Shown here: piece by piece, positions 59,308 through 64,000 of the stretch | How positions within the stretch are numbered: position 1 is the stretch's first letter | Layout of the letters: every line of letters starts with the position of its first letter | NCBI GenBank assembly: GCA_000320605.2 | Contig: KB445805.1 | Span: 546,818 to 610,817, forward strand | Origin: Gelatoporia subvermispora B | Lineage: Eukaryota; Basidiomycota; Agaricomycetes; Polyporales; Gelatoporiaceae | Length of the DNA: 64,000 nucleotides | Reading direction: 5' to 3' | The notes under the pieces: model-generated | What the model was told of the DNA's origin: nothing | Databases searched by the model: none | Seen by the model: the letters and a program-made list of their open reading frames with translations, nothing else | Made by a program: the position numbers and the translations under genes

Positions 59308-61691
59308 TCACATCTGGGGTCGTATCATCAGTACCCGAACGACACTCGAAGTGATATGATGCAGTACATACCAGCCAACTCCAGACTCGCTCGATGATGT
59401 TTCGGGGTGCTGGCTCATCGTAACTACAAACAACGGTCAACACATGACCAATGTACGGACTGGTGCGTACACTCACGATGCATCCAAGGCCTCTTGTAGG
59501 CCAGACTTGAAGTCCATGTCCCGAGGGTCCCTCCAGTGTGTCCGCCTCCATAGACGTATTATTACATATAGAACGGGAAATAATATCAGCGGTAGATATT
59601 GAGTAATGAATGATGCAGTGTTCCAGCTATCTTTGAGGAAGACCGTCCAGCCACTCAACTATCAAGGATAGTTAAAACACCTCGGGAACGTTGTCATCGA
59701 CCAACTTACTAAACAAACGATGAAACACATGCACGCAGCATACCATGAAGCATATGGTTGAAACGGCGCTCTAAATGGCAGTGTCTTGCGATCGTATCCT
59801 TGAACCCGGAGCCCCTCGTGGAATCGAATGTATGTCACTGCGATGCCGAGCCAGCTAATCAATCCAGCAATAGCAGTCCTAGTACGGCATCAGGCGAGTC
59901 GCGACCGAAGATGTGCAGCACAACGTACATGTTGGAGAACCTGCGTGGTAAATGCAGCAGCAATTTCGAAACAGGCAGGCGATGCGCACGTACCATCCAA
60001 ACACGCGACCACTTCCGTCGCGGACGTCCATATATGATAATAGCCCGAATGCACCACAAAAAATCAACGAGACCCATGGAAGGCCACGTTTACTGACTTT
60101 GGCGAATATCTTCGGCGCATTGCCATTGACAGCAAGCCTATCTGTACTGCAGTTCGCGCGCTTTGTGTAAGCAGTCTGGTACGCTACTCTGTTTACCTCT
60201 GAACATTGTTCATACCAAGTCGCTATTTGCCGCACTCCACGCGGACGTCAGCAAACATGCATTGATTATCTGTACAAAGATTTTGAGCAATGCCCGAGGA
60301 TATGATGGCGATGTTCACTTACAGATGGCAGGACCTTGATTCCAGCGTTGTTGATCGCAAGTACAAATGGCGATGCCGCAGCCGTCGCATTTGTGAGGTC
60401 CGATCCCGGATCGTTAGATGGGACGGGCAACCCAATGACGGTGACGCCCCCAATGTAGAACAGAAGGATTCGCACGTAGACTCTTCTGATAGCTTTCGGG
60501 ATGTTCCTTTTCGGATTCTTGCATTCTGCACCTGCAATCTATCCCGCAATCAGTCATATGAACACCCAAGTTACTGAGGGGGACGGGCTTACAGCGACAA
60601 TTTCCGTGCCAATGAACGAAAACGCCGCCTGGGACATGACGGCCCACCAAGCGAGGAAGCGGCGCTCTGCGCCGGCGATGCTGTTGAACTGCGCAAATGG
60701 ACCGGGATGCCTCCAGTACCGAAAGCCGATGCGGTCATGGTTTGGCCCACCACCCAGGTCGAGAACGATCCCAAGAATAATGAGTCCAGTGATCGTGATC
60801 ACTTTTATAGAGGCAAAAATGAATTCTGCCTCCCCACACGCACCTGCAAATCAATGTATCCAGATAAAGTGAGGGCCATGAGTCGTGAGACTTACCAGCG
60901 CCAAAAGCGTTCATGAGCCAAACTATAACGAGACATACACTGATCCATGCAGCGTTGTTCACAGTGGTATTCCTATGGCACACATCGTCGAAGATTCATG
61001 CTAACGCAGACGCTACGCTTACCAGTAGTTGATTAATACAGCCGTGGCGCTGATCTCAGCAGGGAGAATTATCAACCAGTTGTACCCTATTCGATTCCAG
61101 GCAGCGCGAATTCAGATCAATGGTTTACATTTCAGCAGAGTCTTACACGACTCACAGTACATGAACCCGAGTGTCGCGGACCACGCGGAGTCGACAAAGC
61201 GCTCAGCAAAAGTAATATGACCGCCGGGAATGGGCAGGAACGCCGCCATTTCGCCGAGCGCAATCTGCAGAGGATTAGTGTGTAGCTGATGTATAAAGAA
61301 GCGGTGTACCATGACACAGTAGCATAGTGAGCCGATGGTGCAATACCCAAGAAGCAAGCCCACCGGACCACCATCACGCAGCGCCGATGCCGTACCGAGG
61401 AAGAGGCCTGTTCCTATGACACCTATGAACGCATAACACAAAGCGCCGTTACGCCGCTGCGCGCGCACATAGTGGTCTGAACTCCGTACCTCCAATGCTA
61501 CGAGCAAGTCTTAATTTAAAGATAAGGGAGAAGAACAAGCACACGCACCTTATCATGGATATATGTCGATTCTTCATCTGTCGTTGAAGACCGTATTGCA
61601 CTGAGTCTGTGGACCGCACACTCTCCACGTCGCGGTCGTCCATGCAGTCCTTGGCAATCGTGGTCACATCTTTCTCCCGGAAATCCGACAT
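59308..61691 (-). CDS. Amino-acid permease (YAT/AAP family)
   Basis: Twelve-helix plasma-membrane transporter that imports amino acids with protons. It starts [20 protein letters not shown] at 61691; helix 1 carries [15 protein letters not shown] across an intron. Other landmarks: [133 protein letters not shown]. The C-terminal tail is [17 protein letters not shown], then an intron, then a last exon consisting only of ATG TGA (59313-59308), giving the usual ...WSWLM end. At least ten introns. Substrate range cannot be decided from sequence; the closest feel is to general or broad-range fungal permeases. Confidence 0.92.
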
Positions 61692-62395
61692 GGCTTATGT
61701 GCTGAGGAGGGGATGGAAGAGGAGAAGAGGCAAGATATGACGGACACTCGCTCGAGATGCATATATTTATGTCAGGGAGATGGAGATAACGCACATCATG
61801 TGTAATTCGGCTGGACCCCCGTATACATCACTATATCGTGATAGGGTCTCGGATGGAGCCATTGGTCCGCACCCGTGCAACATGTGCCTGTGATGTATTG
61901 GAGATGAGCTTCGAGACCACAGCATCATCCCGATGAGAAGCTCGGGGTCAAAATTCGGATAGGAACACGCAACTGGCCATATGTGATCATTCATGAATGG
62001 CAAGCACGACGCCGCAGTCAGGTGGCGTTTGTAGCAGACTGTGGGCAAGTACATGGATCAGTGGAAAGGGTCATGCGCGAGTATTTGAAGAGTGGACGCA
62101 ATCAAGGTCGCAGTGAAAAACTTACTGACAGGGTATGAATTCGATACTGCGATGAGCCCTGGAGGAACTTCGAGGACGTTTAGGGTCAGATGGAAGCCCC
62201 AGGGACCATTGCTCCCGCGACCAATGTATCCGTACGAACCTAACCATTAAAGAACTGAGCATCCAAGCGTGCCGACATGGACCACGTCCGTCTACACAGG
62301 CAACGCGAAGAGCATCAAATTGCAATCCACACAGACCTCCTATCGCTTGCACCAAATGCGCGAGAGCTGTCCTGGATACGATACGCAAGAGTCAA
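61692..62395. other. Permease promoter and spacer
   Basis: No gene is supported. A TATATTTAT element at 61760-61768 lies about 70 bases upstream of the permease start and could be its TATA region. Confidence 0.45.
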
Positions 62396-62682
62396 CGAAG
62401 TGTTAGTCAAGTTTGCAGAGCGATGCTCTCTGGATAACAGAGTACAGTTGGCGCGCCGACTCACGGCATTCGGCTTCTACTCTGACAACCGAAGTTAATT
62501 GAAGTTTGTGGGGCGGTACTCTCTAGGTAACGGAGTACAGTTGGTGAGCCGACTCACGGCATCCGGCTTCTACTCTGACGACCGAAGATTAGTTGAAGTT
62601 TACAGGGCGATGTTCTCTAGATAACGGAGTACAGTTAGTGAGCTGACTCACGGCATTCGGCTTCTACTCTGACAACCGAAGG
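62396..62682. repeat. Three tandem copies of a 93-94 base repeat
   Basis: Units begin near 62396, 62490 and 62583, each from CGAAG through a GAGTACAGTT and GACTCACGGCAT core to CTTCTACTCTGAC. Spacing of the TCACGGC word is 93 and 94 bases. Units differ by scattered substitutions, so the array is not recent. Confidence 0.85.
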
Positions 62683-63693
62683 TAGAAAACATGCCAGCAA
62701 CATCGCACATCAGAGGCATGTGCGCAAGACTCCGCGGACATCGTATGACGTCTACTTGAGGCTTGGTGGTCTAGATGTGCCCCAGAGCACCTCCGCTTTT
62801 GCAAGGGATGAGACGGTCTCGAGCCTAACCATGAACAGAAACATTCGAACAATCGAGATCGCACACCAAAAATTCACAGACCACTGTCCATTGCTAGATA
62901 TTATTTATATACACACGGCTCACTTCACAACACCTCATTCTCTTGTGGTCGCTGCACAATCAACTGGGCCAAAGTGTGTGGTATCCTAGAATCTTGATCG
63001 CAATATGCTAGAGAACCAGAGCAAAGGTATGTCAGATGCATCTGTAAGCGATGTTACAGACCCTCTTCCATAGCATAAGACAAACGCCGGGTATTGACTT
63101 TGAATCCTGATACATCTCGTGTTCAGATTCCTCGCGCCTAGACGTGGCGCTAGTAATGGCGTTGTTTCATAGTAAAAACATACGCGCGTGAAGTCCGTAG
63201 GGCGCCGGCCAGATTGACGAGACATGGCTACAAGGTCAGGCGAGACATGCAGGAGAGGTGACATGGACGGAGTCGTATCAGTTCGATCAGTCTCGATGAC
63301 AGAAAGTGTTCTGTTAGGACTCCGCTCGAAGCTTGTGTCCTAGACTACTTGGTCACGTGCTGACGAAAGTACTGACCCGGCACTGCGCAACTACACTGCT
63401 AGACAGAGTTCCAGTGGCTACCCAGTCCGGCGTGCGCCTCTGGAATTCTGCGCCCAATCCGGGTGTAACCAGTAGTCAGCCACCACTCTGGATCCCAGCC
63501 CGTCGCCGTCTGGAATCCACAAATTTGCCAGTACCTATTGCGCGGCCTTTCACGTGACCTCACTCCAGCATTCCGCTCACGGCTGACGGCTCTCATCCTC
63601 GTTTAGAGCTGGCTCTGTAGTACTGTACAACAAAATAATTCATAACGCGTGTCAATCGATGTGTACAACCAATTTATTTTCGCATGCCCACAG
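62683..63693. other. Spacer without recognised genes
   Basis: Only short overlapping frames without domains. No RNA gene or transposon feature was recognised. Confidence 0.45.
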
Positions 63694-63921
63694 CTACATG
63701 TACTGACTACGCAACCTCTCGTCGATATCACTTGCCACATCGCCTAACAGAGTAATATCCACGTCACCGTCTTCATGACCTGGCTGGAAGTCCACTCCCA
63801 TCATACGATGAAGCATTGGGTTGAATCTTGGACGATCAACCCCATCTTCGGATTCTTCAGTGTGTTCCACTCCACCCTGATTCTCCCCTATCCCCCCCGG
63901 CTCGAGCTCGTCTGGCAGCAT
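63694..63921 (-). CDS. Possible 3' part of a gene at the window edge (weak)
   Basis: A 75-codon frame rich in acidic residues (ELEPGGIGENQGG, EHTEESEDGVDRPRF, PGHEDGDVDITLLGDVASD) ending RSQYM. Just upstream another frame (QEAQGPLSPPAVDAALFENG) runs to the window edge; a GTAACT near 63930 lies between them, but no intron of normal length fits. It could be the acidic C-terminus of a gene that enters from the right. No family is recognised. Confidence 0.3.
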   Translation of the reverse strand: MLPDELEPGGIGENQGGVEHTEESEDGVDRPRFNPMLHRMMGVDFQPGHEDGDVDITLLGDVASDIDERLRSQYM

Positions 63922-64000
63922 TAGTTACTTGCCCATTCTCGAACAATGCCGCGTCGACTGCTGGCGGCGACAGCGGCCCCTGCGCCTCCTGTCTGATCCC

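Overview
The window is nuclear DNA of a filamentous basidiomycete fungus, most likely an Agaricomycete. The evidence is that genes are cut by many short (about 45-80 base) GT-AG introns, neighbouring genes use both strands, spacers are short in the conserved parts, and several protein families are ones I know mainly from Basidiomycota, such as the DUF6533-type membrane proteins. No tRNA, rRNA, CRISPR or clear autonomous transposon was seen.

Conserved blocks. The left end (1.5-14.5 kb, + strand) carries a G-protein alpha subunit, an unrecognised membrane protein with a dead tandem copy behind it, a Vps3844-domain ER/vacuole protein and a large unrecognised Ser/Pro-rich protein. From 31 to 44.6 kb come Dap1 (heme-binding MAPR family, -), an API5 homologue (+), a large FUSC/Bre4-like transporter (-), an OB-fold protein (+) and a Zn2Cys6 transcription factor (-). 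After a gene-poor stretch of 5.2 kb come a GH18 chitinase with a very long low-complexity tail (-), a homocysteine S-methyltransferase (+), ribosomal protein uS2/RPS0 (-), vacuolar aspartic protease PEP4 (-) with a relic copy beside it, and an amino-acid permease (-). The last 2.3 kb hold a 93-94 base tandem repeat and little else.

Fast-evolving block. From 16 to 31 kb the window is a patchwork of local duplications. In 16.2-24.5 kb there are three copies (A, B, C, all - strand) of a gene family whose Zn2Cys6 zinc cluster lies at the C-terminus; in B and C it is split by an intron and followed by an AT-hook-like RPGGRPR motif. Next to A and B, on the + strand, lie copies of a second, unrecognised gene, and each has decayed in different exons. 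From 26.1 to 30.7 kb there are two full DUF6533-type genes with a duplicated pair of 3' exons between them. I resolved exon phase across most of these genes by comparing copies, and this overturned several apparent start and stop codons.

Functionally the conserved genes cover signalling (G alpha), sterol/heme biology (Dap1), translation (uS2), vacuolar proteolysis (PEP4), sulfur amino-acid recycling, amino-acid uptake and cell-wall remodelling. No operon or biosynthetic cluster was found. The best candidate for something undescribed is the A/B/C zinc-cluster family with its + strand partner.
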